Positions 1 to 11,302 of a stretch of DNA of 64,000 nt are shown piece by piece. The notes under the pieces are model-generated. The model did not search any database. It saw only the letters and a list, made by a program, of their open reading frames with translations, and was not told where the DNA came from. The DNA is from Macrosoma leucophasiata (taxonomy: Eukaryota; Arthropoda; Insecta; Lepidoptera; Hedylidae), in assembly GCA_036365455.1 (NCBI GenBank), contig JAWQUS010000023.1, positions 1,922,001 to 1,986,000 on the forward strand. Reading direction: 5' to 3'. Each line of letters begins with the position of its first letter. Within the stretch, counting starts at the first letter, position 1. The position numbers and the translations under genes are program-made.

Positions 1-161
1 TACCTTGACATCGCATAACGATGCATTTGCTATACTTTTTGTTTTTGTTTTTTACGTTTTAATTTTGTTAATATTGTAGGTACTTCAAGGTGTTGCCTAG
101 TCCGTCTGCTTATTTATTTATTTAATAGTTTTATTCACTTATTATCATTAGACTTTACTTT

Positions 162-452
162 ACTGGTGGTAGAGCTCCAGTGACGGAGCTCGCGGGCGTA
201 GGCACCACCGCATTACCTAATATACTTGCCGCTAAATGGTAGTGTTTAGCACTATCGTGTTCCGGTCAGGTGGTAATGTACGGCCCTGTAATTTCCGGCA
301 CAGAGGCATAACACCTTAGGCCTCAGGAGTGGTAACGCATCTGCATTTTTACCTCTGGTCATTGTGTGGGTGTCTGTAGGCTGCAGTCATCACTTAACAT
401 CAATGTGAACTGTATGCTTGTTTGCCACTTTTAAAACATTAAAAAAAAAAAA
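162..452 (+). repeat. A-repeat, full length
   Basis: Reference copy of the most abundant family here. It starts ACTGGTGGTAG, continues with a short hairpin (GAGCTCC / GGAGCTC around AGTGAC), and ends in poly(A). More than 30 copies share this 5' border, so it behaves as a discrete short element and not as a random LINE truncation. The layout resembles the 3'-terminal segment of the Bombyx BMC1-type LINE as I remember it, which is an inference. No target-site duplication is visible. Confidence 0.85.
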
Positions 453-477
453 TAGACACACCATATATTTATATATT

Positions 478-823
478 TATTAGACCTTTGACATCCGTGA
501 CCATGCATCCAATGGTTCCAGTCGAAAACCAGCGTCAGGTACTTATACCTTATAGGTACCTGACATCATGCTGAACTGGATACCTTTTTGGCGCAGCCGT
601 GCGACACATATACCTTCTTATTATTATTATAAACTTAATATAGGTCGTTAATATAGATAAAATTATTAATTCAGTTCATTATTTACTTACTTTGTTTCTA
701 TTTTTTATTTAATCTTTCATTGTAGATAGGTATTTTGTTGTGTGTACATACTGTATATGTGTCCTGGCTAAGCCCTAAATAAAATTTTCATTTTAATTTT
801 TTCATTTTCATTTTCATTTTCAA
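478..823 (+). repeat. Unclassified 3'-UTR-like repeat (family W), copy 1
   Basis: The block containing TTGACATCCGTG, AACCAGCG, ATGCTGAACTGG and CCTTTTTGG recurs in the same order at 23605-23830. It ends with AATAAA and a TTTTCATTTTCATT run, as a retroelement 3' end would. I see no coding sequence. The class is not determined. Confidence 0.55.
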
Positions 824-984
824 GATATTCGTACATACAAACATACACTATAAGTGTGCCAAATTTCATACTCCTCTGTAAGCACAATTTTCGTTTAAAG
901 GAGTCTAAAGGTTTTGCTTCACGTATTAATATTATGATGTGTACCAAATTCACATTGAATTAGTCCAGTTATTTTGAATCAAAT

Positions 985-1090
985 TCGCTGTCACAGATTG
1001 ACAGACAAATTGACAGGCAGACGCAGACACACGAGAGACCTTTATAATGTTCCGTTTTATGTTTTTGAGCTACGGATCCCTAAAAAACAC
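985..1090 (+). repeat. Degenerate dispersed repeat with ACAGACAGAC and GTTCCGTTTT
   Basis: Polypurine GACAGACAAATTGACAGGCAGAC followed by a GTTCCGTTTTATG motif. The same combination occurs near 18770-18835 (family N). Old and incomplete. Confidence 0.35.
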
Positions 1091-1315
1091 ACCTAAAATA
1101 GATCTAACGACAGCCTCACGTGTCAAGTTCTTATGTCAGCAGCTTAACCTGGCGCATTATTAGTTAATTTCTATTCATAACAATTTTTAGTACGTTTTAA
1201 AATGTAACCGGCATGATGAAGTGTTGACACGCGATTTTTGTAAAGCTAGTATGTTTCAATGATTATATTTAAGGCTTTTTATTCGTAGGGAAAAAACAGT
1301 ACCTACTCTTTCAAA

Positions 1316-1362
1316 ATGGATAACCCGTCTAGCCGCTTTACCACTAATTTACCGAAGTCGCT
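1316..1362 (-). repeat. tRNA-like fragment
   Basis: Minus strand reads ACTTCGGTAAATTAGTGGTAAAGCGGCT, close to the tRNA-like domain at 35978-36056. Only the 5' half (A-box side) remains, so this is a SINE fragment and not a gene. Confidence 0.5.
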
Positions 1363-1389
1363 AACCTGAGTCAGAGAATATGTAATAAT

Positions 1390-1530
1390 ACTACGTATAG
1401 AATGGACACTTCGACGTTCCGCCCGATTTCCCCGCATCAACCTACCTCCTCCCCTCTTATGGGCGACGGTTGGTATTTTATACGTGCTACGCACACAGGT
1501 GCACGTGTAAATACACGTCACTGATTGATG
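1390..1530. repeat. Dispersed segment (family C), copy 1
   Basis: CTACGTAT.GAATGGACACTTC, CCGCCCGATTTC and ACGTGCTAC...TGTGTGCGCGTGTAAA-type blocks recur in the same order at 11370-11600. It is non-coding and of unknown class. Confidence 0.45.
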
Positions 1531-1825
1531 TCTGTGTAATAGAGACCAAATTAAGCATTTGTATGGAATTTCGGCGGAGTGTCCGCGGTGTGCCTGAGCG
1601 TCGAAATTTTCTTTCCCTTTTGATTTTTAACCGATTTAGTATTTAATGAAAATTCAATTTATTTAAATATTTATTGGAGTTAATTTAACAATTATTTTCC
1701 TCAACATTTTTTAATTATTGGCAGGAATACCTCGCAACAAACCCTCGATTGATTTTATTTTTGTAAAATGAAAACCACATTTCTCACTCGTCATTTGAAA
1801 AAAAAACAAAAGGCAGATGCATTGA

Positions 1826-2030
1826 CCTTTAAGTACTAAAGTACTAGACTGGACTTTCCCCTTGATAGCCTGGTTCCAGTTTTTTTAATACAATTACCTG
1901 CACTTTCCCATACTAATATGACAGCTGACGTGGAAACGTCGTACTCAATATCTGTCAAATCAATTTTAAAACGAAACCGGCTGTTTGTTCCCGGTGTCTA
2001 CTATATATATTGACCTCATTGAGGTAGATG
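1826..2030 (+). repeat. Flank of the P-unit repeat, without the unit itself
   Basis: Matches 39630-39790 (TAGACTGGAC, CCCCTTGAT, TTACCTGCACTTTCCCATA, GACAGCTGACGTG, ATCTGTCAAATCAATTT). It continues into GACTGTTTGTTCCCGGTGTCTAC and TATTGACCTCATTG, which at 40-41 kb bracket two tandem units. Here the unit is absent, so this copy could represent the empty or short form. Confidence 0.55.
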
Positions 2031-2133
2031 ATAGATCATGGCGTGACTTCACGATAAACAGACAAAGTGGTTGAACTGTGAAGTAGGTGTAAGGTAGGTA
2101 ATTCAAAAAAAATATATATATATCAGCGGAGTG

Positions 2134-2161
2134 TGACGTCACAGCGCATTAGTCACGTGAC
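2134..2161. promoter_or_regulatory. CRE palindrome next to an E-box
   Basis: TGACGTCA at 2134-2141 followed by GTCACGTGAC at 2152-2161. These match the consensus sites for CREB/ATF and bHLH factors. No adjacent gene is recognised, so function is unproven. Confidence 0.3.
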
Positions 2162-2399
2162 CTAACGTTTTAGTGTAAAATTAAATCTATATGTATCTTC
2201 ACACTAGGTCCTTAAATCTTTATCATGAAAAATATTTCATTTTATACCATGATGTATTTTTTGGGGAGAAAATAGATTTTGATGGCAAATAATAAAATAT
2301 TTCATACGTTTTAAAACATATTTTATAAAAAAATAAGTAGGCAATAATTTTTAACATTACCACAATGAACAGCGGACAACCGATTGGACACCTGGCAGT

Positions 2400-2630
2400 G
2401 CTCAACGGTGCGGGTTTTCACGTTCCTTCCTGCCCAGAACGTGTAAATTGTGCAACGAACTTCCCTCTGAGGTGTTCCCTAGGTGCTACAATGTGGGGTA
2501 CGTCTAAAATGGGCTCAAAAGAGTCCTTTAGGGCTAGCAGAGCGTTGGCAACTCCCCTGGTGTTGCAAATGTTCATAGGCGACGGTGCATTTGCTAGTCT
2601 GTCAACTTACAGACATAAAAAAAAGCTTCC
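2400..2630 (+). pseudogene. Jockey-like LINE, 3' end of ORF2 plus 3' UTR
   Basis: One frame reads RSFLPRTCKLCNELPSEVF then PRCYN. This matches the C-terminal 'KLWNELPSEVF' tail of non-LTR retrotransposon polymerases; the same peptide is encoded at 51601-51820 on the minus strand. The frame hits a stop after GYV, and the continuation (CAAATGTTCATAGGCGACGG) lies in another frame, so the copy is frameshifted. It ends in GACATAAAAAAAA, the shared 3' terminus of this family. Only the 3' end survives, consistent with 5' truncation at insertion. Confidence 0.75.
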
Positions 2631-3700
2631 AAAGGAGATGTTGCAAAAATGTATGGACCTCCGGCCATGTATTGTACACAATATCATTAAACAGGCAAAA
2701 TCAATATAAAAACGTTTTTTACTGTATATTTTCACTTATTTAGCTTTGTTTGCAGTTACAAAACATTATTTGCAGTTAGAATTGCAACTCAAAACCAACA
2801 TGGCGAATATGGCGGGCGATGTCATTTTGACATAATTTCATGAATTAATTGTTTTTTGATTAGATAGTATGTACTTGGAGAAAAGTAGTAATGTTTTCTA
2901 AATACTATCGAAATCGATTTCATGTGTTAATACTAAGAACTTAATATTAATCGATTTCCAATGTAGAGAAATTCATCGGAACTTCTTTAAATTGATCGCA
3001 TTAGTTAGATACAGATAGCATTAGTTTTTTTTTATCTAAATAGGTACTATCCCAAGCGTCGGCTGTATCGCCACCATGTTGAACATAGTTAAAAATGATA
3101 AAATCGTTTGAATTAAATGTGGTCGTAACTGTAAAATAAATACCTGAATAAATAAAAATTGTATTTTTTTCGGATTCTTCTTTAAATTACCCATTTTTTG
3201 AGGTAGTGTACAATCCAGAGCCGAGCTCGCAACATCTCCTTTAACCCAAGAAAATTTGCAGTTGCTTCTATGACTAGCCAAAAAATTTTGATAAACTTTA
3301 TTAAATGAACTGTTATGTCAGAATACTGACTCCAAGTTCTGAAGCACCATTGTTACTTGACTCGCAACTTTTTAAAAAGTTACGACAACTTTTTGCCAAC
3401 TGAACGAAGTTCGCGTTTGGCAAAAACATTCCACTTTCAAATTTGCATTTGGAAACGTTTTTCCGTGCAAGCCATCTTTGTTTACAAAAATGGCGGAGTA
3501 AGCTACTCGATGGTTTTGTTTTTGCGAATGCACTATGTGGTATATTTGCGTTTGTTTTTAAAACAAACTTCCCTGTTTAATGAAAAAAAAAAATAGTCTA
3601 GAATAGTCTAGATAATAATTGGAGCTTACACCTTAAGACAGCGAACGAAGCTAAGACACTACAGTCGGGTTGTCAAAGATCGCTTAATAAATTTTTGTGC
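2631..3700. other. No recognisable gene or repeat
   Basis: AT-rich sequence. Small ORFs on both strands show no protein family I know. The 3357-3596 plus-strand ORF is K/F-rich and compositionally random. Confidence 0.4.
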
Positions 3701-3702
3701 CA

Positions 3703-3860
3703 TATTTTTTTTTGTCATGAAGTGGCAAACAATCATGCCGTTCACATTGATGTTAAGTGATGACTGCAGCCTATAGACACCCACACAAAGATCAGAGGTC
3801 AATATGCAGATGCGTTGCCACCCCTGAGACAATAGTTTTTATGTCTTTGTGATAGTTAGT
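3703..3860 (-). repeat. A-repeat, 3' part only
   Basis: Starts with a poly(T) and GTCATGAAGTGGCAAAC, and runs through TGACTGCAGCCTATAGACAC to the CTGAGAC...ATGTCTTTGTGATAG block. It belongs to the diverged subfamily and lacks the 5' half. Confidence 0.7.
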
Positions 3861-3985
3861 AAATAAAGAGAGAAAAGAAAGAAAAGAAACATATTGATGC
3901 AGCCGGTGAGACATCCAATAAGTAGGTACTACATAAAAATAAAAACAATGGATAGCAAGACTGAATCAGTAAAAAAAAACACTTA

Positions 3986-4272
3986 ATTTTTTTTTATGTA
4001 ATGCAAGTGGCAAACAAGCATGCAGTTCACATTGATGTTAAGTGATGACTGCGGCCTATAGACACTTACACAAAGACCAAGGTCAAGATGCAGATGCGTT
4101 ACCTCTCCTGAGGCCTAAGGTGTTATGCCTCTGTGCCGGAAATTACAGAGCCGTATATTACCACCTGACCGGAACACGATAGTGCTGAACACTACCATTT
4201 AGCGGCAAGTATATTAGGTATTGCGGTGGTGCCTACGCCCGCGAGCTCCGTCACTGGAGCTTTACCACCAGT
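3986..4272 (-). repeat. A-repeat, full length
   Basis: Complete minus-strand copy, from poly(T) at the left to CTTTACCACCAGT at the right. Confidence 0.85.
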
Positions 4273-4648
4273 AGAGAAAAAAATGTACACATGATAATGA
4301 AAACAATATAAACGGTACAAATACTTAATACATTTATTCTTATTATATCAAATGAAGAACCTTGTATTTACTGATCTGATCTGGTCTTACGGCTGGACCA
4401 ATTAGTTTCCAGTTCAGCGTTTCGTCAACCTAGGGCCCGACGCCAACCGTTAGTTAACAGTTCTTGTGTTCTGTGTTCCTGTGTCTCCAGTCTGTGTTTA
4501 TTATACTCCAGTCAGTCTGTATTTCACACATATCAGTTCTAAAAGTCGATTTGTGACAGAAAACATACCTTGTAGAGTTCTATAGCCGCGTGAGCGTACA
4601 CACATTAGCATACATTAATCACATAAAAGTATAGTAACTCGATTCAGT

Positions 4649-4740
4649 CATAGAGCAACACGGGCCACCCGCCGCGGCGTACCGGCGGGGAGTACAGTAT
4701 GAAGTCGTGAGAGAAAGCTACTAATAAGCAGTTAAAACAT
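4649..4740 (+). repeat. Solo end of a hAT-like MITE
   Basis: Begins CATAGAGCAACACGGGCCA, the left terminus of the MITE at 50594-50904. No matching right end is present downstream, so only one end survives. Confidence 0.5.
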
Positions 4741-5579
4741 TTTTTATACTAAATAGCACGCGACATTAATCGACAAAATTGACTGTACAAAAAATAAACC
4801 AACAGACGATTGAGCTTCACCAGTGGATTGTAAAATGATTTGTCCCGTAGACAGCCCTGCGTATCTGCGGCGTGCAGGTGCGTCGACCGCCGGCTTGGAA
4901 AATTTGAGTAATACGCCAGTTTTACATGAAGCTACTAAAACTGTGGAATACCCTTTCATTCACATAGACATTCAGTTTCTGACGGTACGAGACAATCGGC
5001 TAGTTTTGACTTCGTACAGCGTTATCTCTGTTGCACACTGCCTACGTAAGCACTGACAGTCCGGTATTGGTCAAAACTTGATCAAAATGGTCGACAAACG
5101 TCACAATAAACAAGTTTTTAATTAAAGAAAAGATCCGGATGAATTGAGAACCTCCTCCTTTTGTCGAAGTTGTTTAAATCATTCATTCATTAATTCATCA
5201 TCAGATCATTATTTCTTATTGCCTTGTTATTAACACAAAATTTTTGTAAATTTTTGCTCTATTTAAAATTGAAATACTTAAATATAAAAATATTCACGTG
5301 ACTAAAAGTGCATCAGGATTGATCGCCGTGTTTGTTACATCACAATATTTTTAAATATTTAACCCATAAATAAAACACTATATCATTTGTGTGCTAAAAA
5401 TAGAAATACTCGTATATCACTACGCTACCCATTTTACACGTTGGCTTTTATCGGTTGAAAAGTTGGGCCAGTGAAATATTTTTGAATAATGTATAAAACC
5501 GTACATAATATAACCTAAACACGTTTTATAAGAGACCATATAAATCGTACTCATAAAAAAACTATACAAAAATATTTTC
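4741..5579. other. No recognisable gene or repeat
   Basis: Overlapping 71-77 aa ORFs near 4744-5056 lie on opposite strands and have no recognisable family. I see nothing else. Confidence 0.4.
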
Positions 5580-5864
5580 ACTGGTGGTAGAGTTCCAGCG
5601 AAAAACTCGCGGGCGTAGGCACCACCGCATTACCTAATATACTTACCACTAAATTGCAGTGTTCAGCACTATCGTGTTTCGGTCAGGTGGTAATGTACGG
5701 CCCTGTAATTTCCGACAAAGAGGCATAACACTTTATCCCTCAGGAGTGGTAACGCATCTGAATTTTGACCTTGGTCTTTGTGTGGGTGTCTATAGGCTGC
5801 AGTCATCACTTAACATCGATGTGAACTGCATGCTTGTTTGCCACTGCAATTACACATAAAAAAA
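5580..5864 (+). repeat. A-repeat, full length
   Basis: Starts ACTGGTGGTAGAGTTCC and ends in poly(A). Some substitutions compared with the reference copy. Confidence 0.85.
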
Positions 5865-6094
5865 TATCTAAAAGCCCTTAAACACAATTATATTCACAAC
5901 TGACAAACTTCCGTTATACTGTCGTACGGTTCGAGTATTACGATGAATTTACGTTGCGGTATGTCCTTTTTATGTCCCGCCCACGGTGTGTCCCTTTACG
6001 TGGAACCATTTTTTTGGCTTTGTTATACATTTTATATTATTACTCGTATGATGATTTGCTCTGTATTGCCTGGGGGCCCTTGTAGGTAGGGTTA

Positions 6095-6215
6095 GGTTAG
6101 TGTTAGGTTAGTAGTTAGTGTGTGTATGCGGTGCAAGCAGGAACGCTTTGTGTTTTCATTTTGTGTCCTGCTATTTATTTACTTTATTGTAGGTCAATAA
6201 AAGTGTATTTCCAAT
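6095..6215 (+). repeat. Local repeat V, copy 1 (diverged)
   Basis: TGTGTATGCGGTGCAAGCAGGAACGC and TTTCATTTTGTG correspond to the V motif in the next two copies. It ends near GTCAATAAAAGTG, which contains AATAAA. Confidence 0.45.
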
Positions 6216-6534
6216 CGCATCCCATTCGATGTTTTTTTATTGAATGAAAAAATATTTTTTACTTTATGGACCCTGGCCCCTTATAACCGTTAAAGACAAG
6301 GGGTCTCGCTGGGCGTGAGAAAATGTGACAGGGGGGGAGTTTAAATTAATATTTCTAGACTACTGCTGATTTTAAAAATGCCATATTCAGGGGGAGGTCT
6401 TTGTTTATCTGACGTTATATTTTTAGGGGTGTCACAGATAGTGTGTCACGGTGTGACAATAGGGGAGGGGGTTAGAAAAGGCTTAATTTAGCGTAACGTA
6501 TTTTATGGACGGTCCCTAAGTACAAAGTGGGGTG

Positions 6535-6665
6535 CTTCATAAAATTCGTACCTCCGTGTGAAAAGGCGTGTATGTGGTGCACGCGGGCACGCCTGGTGAT
6601 TTCATTTTGTGACGAGCCGCTCCAAACTTGTCTTTATTTACCACTAGCTTCCGGGTCTACTTACT
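6535..6665 (+). repeat. Local repeat V, copy 2
   Basis: GGTGCACGCGGGCACGCCTG, then GATTTCATTTTGTGACGAGC and CTTTATTTACC, nearly identical to 6925-7060. No TSD is evident. Confidence 0.6.
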
Positions 6666-6924
6666 TAATACGGCTTTAAAGCTGAATAGTGGATAGTTAA
6701 ACATATACCTACAAAGTGAATAGTTCAAATGCACAGGATGTTAAATTCATTAATTTTTTTTGGGGTATGAGGAAATATAAACAGTTTGACCAAATTTAAA
6801 ATAAGTCAATAAAATATATTTTTAGTTATTCGAATCTTTTTACAATTAAATCGTGTACTATTTGATGTTTTTTTAATTTCATGCAAAGATTTTTTTTTGT
6901 TTGCTTTATAAGGTCGTGAGTTCA

Positions 6925-7060
6925 ACGTCGGGTGCTCCATAGAGTTCGTAGCTCCGTAGGTGTATGCGGTGCACGCGGGCACGCCTGGTGATTTCATTTT
7001 GTGACGAGCCGCTCCAAACATGTCTTTATTTACCGCTAGCCTCCGGATCTAGTCACTATT
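6925..7060 (+). repeat. Local repeat V, copy 3
   Basis: Same order of blocks as 6535-6665, about 390 bp downstream, with high identity. Probably a local duplication of an unclassified element. Confidence 0.6.
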
Positions 7061-7496
7061 TACTCTTTTGTTTATATTCAGGTTATTGCCCGACTTTTTG
7101 TTTACATGGGCTTACAGGGCAGTTTTCTTGTAGTGATCTTTTTGTTTTTGCAGTGTTGTTTTATACATTTTATTGTACTTTCTTGTGGAAACTTCTGGGT
7201 GGTTTAGCAAGCTTCTACTGCAATGCCTTAGCTAGTTCTATGGTTCGATTGATTTGATCTCGGGTTGAGTAGGTGATTTTTTTAAAATTGTAATTTGCAA
7301 CAAATATTCATATTAATTACTCCCGTTAAAGTGGTAAAATAAAATCTTAAAAAATAAACATAATAATAAACTACGCTTTGTGTAAATCTAGAATTAATCC
7401 TACAATGAGTTATCGCGATTCCAAATTTGATACACCCAGCAGAAGTAAGTTGCTGTTTAGGAATACACACGATCCACTTTCTATTGTAATAAGTCA

Positions 7497-7959
7497 TTTT
7501 TTTTTATGTAATGGAAGTGGCAAGTAAGTGTGCAGTTCACATTGCGATGACTGCAGCCTATAGACCAGAGGTTCCCAAACTATTTTTTCTTGTAGACCCC
7601 TTTCAATTTTTTTCTGGTTTCGGTGGACCCCCTTGCTAACATTTATATCATTTTCCTATATATCCCATTTTTATTTACGCATATACGTAGACCCCATCGA
7701 GTCTCCCATAGACCCCAGGGGGTCTATATGGACCACTTTGGGAATCACTGCTATAGACAAAGACCAAGGTCAAAATGTAGATGCGTTACTACTCCTGAGG
7801 CCTAAGGTGTTATGCCTCTGTGCCGGTAATTACAGGGCCGTACATTACCACCTGACCGGAACATGATAGTGCTGATCACTACCATTTAGCGGCAAGTATA
7901 TTAGGTAATACGGTGGTGCCTACGCCTGCGGGCTCCGTTACTGGAGCTCTACTACTAGT
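7497..7959 (-). repeat. A-repeat split by a MITE
   Basis: Minus-strand A-repeat whose two parts (7497-7565 and 7751-7959) rejoin exactly if the 185-bp insertion and one copy of CTATAGAC are removed. The right end ACTAGT is slightly diverged. Confidence 0.85.
7566..7750. mobile_element. hAT-like MITE nested in an A-repeat
   Basis: Termini are CAGAGGTTCCCAAACT and its imperfect inverted partner (AGTGGTCC...TTTGGGAATCACTG at the right). It is flanked by a perfect 8-bp duplication, CTATAGAC, at 7558-7565 and 7751-7758. An 8-bp TSD with short TIRs is the hAT hallmark. Non-coding, 185 bp. Related to the 302-bp element at 24092-24393. Confidence 0.85.
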
Positions 7960-8015
7960 GGAAATCATGTATCCAAGTGAATATACACGAGTATATATTT
8001 TTTCTCCACACAACT

Positions 8016-8305
8016 ACTGGTGGTAGAGCTCCAGTGACGGAGCTCGCGGGCGTAGGCACCACCGCATTACCTAATATACTTGCCGCTAAATGGTAGTGTT
8101 CAGCACTATCGTGTTCCGGTCAGGTGGTAATGTACGGCCCTGTGATTTCCGGCACAGAGGCATAACACCCTTAGGCCTCAGGAGTGGTAACGCATCTGCA
8201 TTTTGACCTTGGTCTTTGTGTGGGTGTCTATAAGCTGCAGTCATCACTTAACATCAATGTGAACTGCATGCTTGTTTGCCAATTCCATTACATTAAAAAA
8301 AAAAA
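8016..8305 (+). repeat. A-repeat, full length
   Basis: Lies 56 bp downstream of the preceding minus-strand copy, so the two 5' ends face each other. It ends in poly(A). Confidence 0.85.
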
Positions 8306-8543
8306 CACAAAAATCACGGTTATTAATTTCTCGGGTAAACTAAAATTAAGTTTATATTGCATGTAATGGATTATAGCTTAATCTGGTCGGTCCGCAAAAT
8401 GGGAATAACCCCCGAGCGAGACGTTGGTTATTCGCAAACTTGTGCTGTACATCTGAGATGCACTGTAATTAACAGACTAAGCGGTGGCGATACAGTTCAC
8501 GTGGGATATAAGTGGAGTGTTTAAGGAATATTAATATTTTTTC

Positions 8544-8728
8544 ACTGATGGTAGAGCTCCAGTGACGCAGCTTGTGGGCGTTAGCACCACCGTATTACAA
8601 GTATAGGCATACCATTTAGAGGCAAGTATATTAGTAATGTACGGCCCTGTAATTTCCGGCACAGAGGCATAACACGTTAGACCTCAGGAGTGGTAACACA
8701 TCTGCATTTTGACCTTGGTCTTTGTCTA
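8544..8728 (+). repeat. A-repeat, truncated with internal deletion
   Basis: Starts ACTGATGGTAGAGC, loses the GTTCAGCACTATCGTGTTCC block, and stops at CTTTGTCTAGG before the 3' third. Confidence 0.75.
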
Positions 8729-9540
8729 GGAGCTTCATTTGCGTAACACAATGTAGTTGAATCGCCATTGAATTGGTTTCCTGTCTTGCTCTGACGTAGG
8801 CCTATTATGTATTGTTTGAATTGCGATATCGAACGTAGGATTAATTATAAAGTTGAATAACTCTATGTTTAGCTCTAGAATTGATCCGACTTTGAGTCTT
8901 GAGATTCTAAATTAGTAATTCTCATTACGAGTATGTTTAGAAATCTACCCAAATAATACGATCCTTTTCTATGTAATAATAATTAAATGTACTTTCTCAT
9001 GCAATTAAGCATTTTAATTTTTGAATTTTTTTTATGTCAGGAAATTTGCTGACCTGCATGGAGCAATGCAGGATGCAATTATCACACTGTAATATACATA
9101 CGCATTTTTTTTCTAGCCCTCATGACATGACTACATTGCATTAGTGGCCAATACCTATTTTGTGCAACACACCTACATGGCCTAAAGTAAAAATACCTAA
9201 AGTAATAAGTTATAGCACTCTCAAAATATGAGTTCGACTGTACTTTCCAGTTCCATACACTCGCCTTAGCAAGTTGTCCGTAAGTTCAGCATGAACTGCA
9301 GTCACGAATCAACTGTAATTGTTTATTACGTTTGTAAGGACACATGCAAGTATTAATCTTGCTTATTTACTTGCTTAATCAGTTTTGTTTTGAAGTAATA
9401 TTGTTACTGTTTACTAAGATATACTAATAGATATAGTTCATACTGTTTCAATCATCATCACTTCAGCTCAAAGGCTTTCATTGCTCGATTAAAGCCTAAC
9501 GATATTTTAAAACTATTCATACTCTGCGAGTATGGTATGG
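8729..9540. other. No recognisable gene or repeat
   Basis: AT-rich sequence without coding potential or recognisable repeats. Confidence 0.4.
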
Positions 9541-9551
9541 TATTAGTATAT

Positions 9552-9683
9552 AACGGGCTGCCGGACACAATAAAGAAAAATGCAAACTCCACTACTATAT
9601 TTAAAAATAGATTGAGGAAGTGGCTCACCGACAAGTCTTTTTACTCACTAAAAGAATTTTATGACTCGCAAATTGTTAATTAA
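9552..9683 (+). pseudogene. CR1-like LINE, C-terminus of ORF2
   Basis: An open stretch encodes NGLPDTIKKNANSTTIFKNR followed by LRKWLTDKSFYSL, ending at TAA. 'LP..I....S...FK..LK.WL' is the typical C-terminal tail of CR1/Jockey-type polymerases. The AT-rich sequence after it, up to about 9990, would be the 3' UTR. No upstream coding sequence remains. Confidence 0.65.
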
Positions 9684-10093
9684 TACATTTCATAAACTTT
9701 AAATATAATATTGACTTATTTAAATACTTATAATTACAATTAATCAATTAATCTTCGACTATCATTATTGCCAATTAATTTACTTATTCTTTCTAATTAT
9801 TAATGCTACATATAAATATAATTTTTGATTACAATATGACATGGAAAAATGTATTATGCGTAAGACAAAATAAATGAAATTGTTTTGATTAAATAATTAT
9901 AAAAATGTAACGCACAACCTGACATGTAACTTAACACGTTATCAAAAAATTATCTGTATCTGTATGGTTACAGAGGCTCAGGAAGACCAAGTGAATATGT
10001 AATAATAGGTTGGGGAAAAAGTCTTTTCGCATTATAGTATGTTTGAACTTATAATAAAATGTGTGATTTTCATTTGTTTTTCGTACTGTCAAG

Positions 10094-11125
10094 ATGAGTG
10101 AATCTAATGAAGAAAATCGATACATTTTAAAATTTTACTACAAAAAAGGTAAAAATGCAACGCAAGCCGCGAAAAATTTGCAATGTTTATGGACCTAGTG
10201 CAGTGTCTGTGAGAGTAGCACAAATTTGGATTAAACGTTTTCAATCCGGAAATTTTGATGTCAAAGATGCACATCGCTCTGGTCGCCCTATTACGGATAA
10301 AATGGATGCCATTTTTGAAAAAGTGGAGCAAGATCGACATATCAGTAGTTACGACGTAGCTGAAGAACTGAGAATTGATCACAAAACAGTTTTGGCGCAT
10401 TTGAAAAAAGCTGGGTACAAAAAAAAGCTCATATTTGGGTACCTCACGAGCTCACTGAATGAAACCTAATGAACCGTGTACTCATTAGTGATTCTTTATT
10501 ACGACGCGACGTAATGAAACCGAATCATTTTTGAAGAAGCTGATAACTGGTGATGAAAAATGGATCACGTACGACAAGAACGTGCGAAAAAGGTCGTGGT
10601 CAAAGGCCGGTGAGGCTTCACAGACTGTGGCGAAACCCAGGTTAACTCGCAATAAGGTGATGTTGTGTGTGTGGTGGGATTGGAAGGGCATTATTCATTA
10701 TGAGCTATTACCACCAGGCAGGACTATCGATTCTGAACTCTACTGCGAACAACTGATGAGATTAAAGCAAGAAGTTGAGAGAAAGCGGCCGGAATTGATC
10801 AACAGAAGGGGTGTGGTGTTTCATCATGATAACGCTAGACCTCACACATCTATAGCCACTCAGCAAAAATTAAGAGAGTTTGGCTGGGAGGTGTTAATGC
10901 ATCCGCCGTATAGTCCTGACCTTGCACCGTCAGATTTCCACCTGTTTCGGTCTCTTCAGAATTCTTGATGCAATGTTAGGTAGGTTAATATCACGAGAGG
11001 ACTGCCAAATCCACTTGTCGCGGTATTTTGATGAGAAGTCCCAAAATTTTTATAGCAATGGGATCATGTCCCTACCTACAAGATGGCAAAAGGTTATCGA
11101 ACAAAGTGGTACATACATACTTTAG
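10094..11125 (+). pseudogene. mariner transposase, frameshifted (copy 1)
   Basis: ATG at 10094 begins MSESNEEN and reads YILKFYYKKGKNATQAAK, the N-terminal helix-turn-helix. A 2-bp loss near 10172 relative to copy 2 shifts the frame. The second domain (RSGRPI, then DRHISSYDVAEELRIDHKTV) reads in the frame of 10155-10469. The catalytic part reads in 10531-10968, with TGDEKW (first D), HHDNARPH (second D) and YSPDLAPSDFHLF (third D). Exactly 34 residues separate the second and third D, which defines mariner DD34D. A stop after RSLQNS and further shifts break the C-terminus, which resumes as SREDCQIHLSRYFDEKSQNF. Total span is close to the usual 345 aa. No complete reading frame remains, so it should not encode active enzyme. 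Confidence 0.9.
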
Positions 11126-11150
11126 TTAAATTTAAATAAACTATATTAAA

Positions 11151-11302
11151 TTTTTTTTTTTATTTTTAAAAATAAATGGAAAGAAAAATTCGACTTCAGG
11201 CGAGACTCGAACTCGCGACCTACTGGGAATCTAGTCCAGCCGCTCTTCCAATTGAGCTATATTTCACAAGCATGTGTTAATGCGAAATAATATAAAAACA
11301 AA
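11151..11302 (-). mobile_element. B-SINE inserted in mariner copy 1
   Basis: Insertion absent from mariner copy 2 and flanked by TATATTAAA at 11142-11150 and 11303-11311. Poly(T) at the left is the poly(A) tail of a minus-strand element. It contains the tRNA-like domain (TAGCTCAATTGGAAGAGC and GAGTTCGAGTCTCGC on the minus strand) and a 5' leader, TATTATTTCGCATTAACAC, shared with 35147-35435. It has an internal deletion that removes the first bases of the tRNA-like domain. Confidence 0.85.

Noticed and set aside
6087..6115. Insect telomere repeat (TTAGG)n
   Set aside because: Only about four irregular TTAGG units (GGGTTAGGTTAGTGTTAGGT); too short for an interstitial telomere.
10531..10968. 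Intact mariner transposase
   Set aside because: The 145-aa ORF is only the catalytic core; the N-terminus is in other frames and the C-terminus is cut by a stop.
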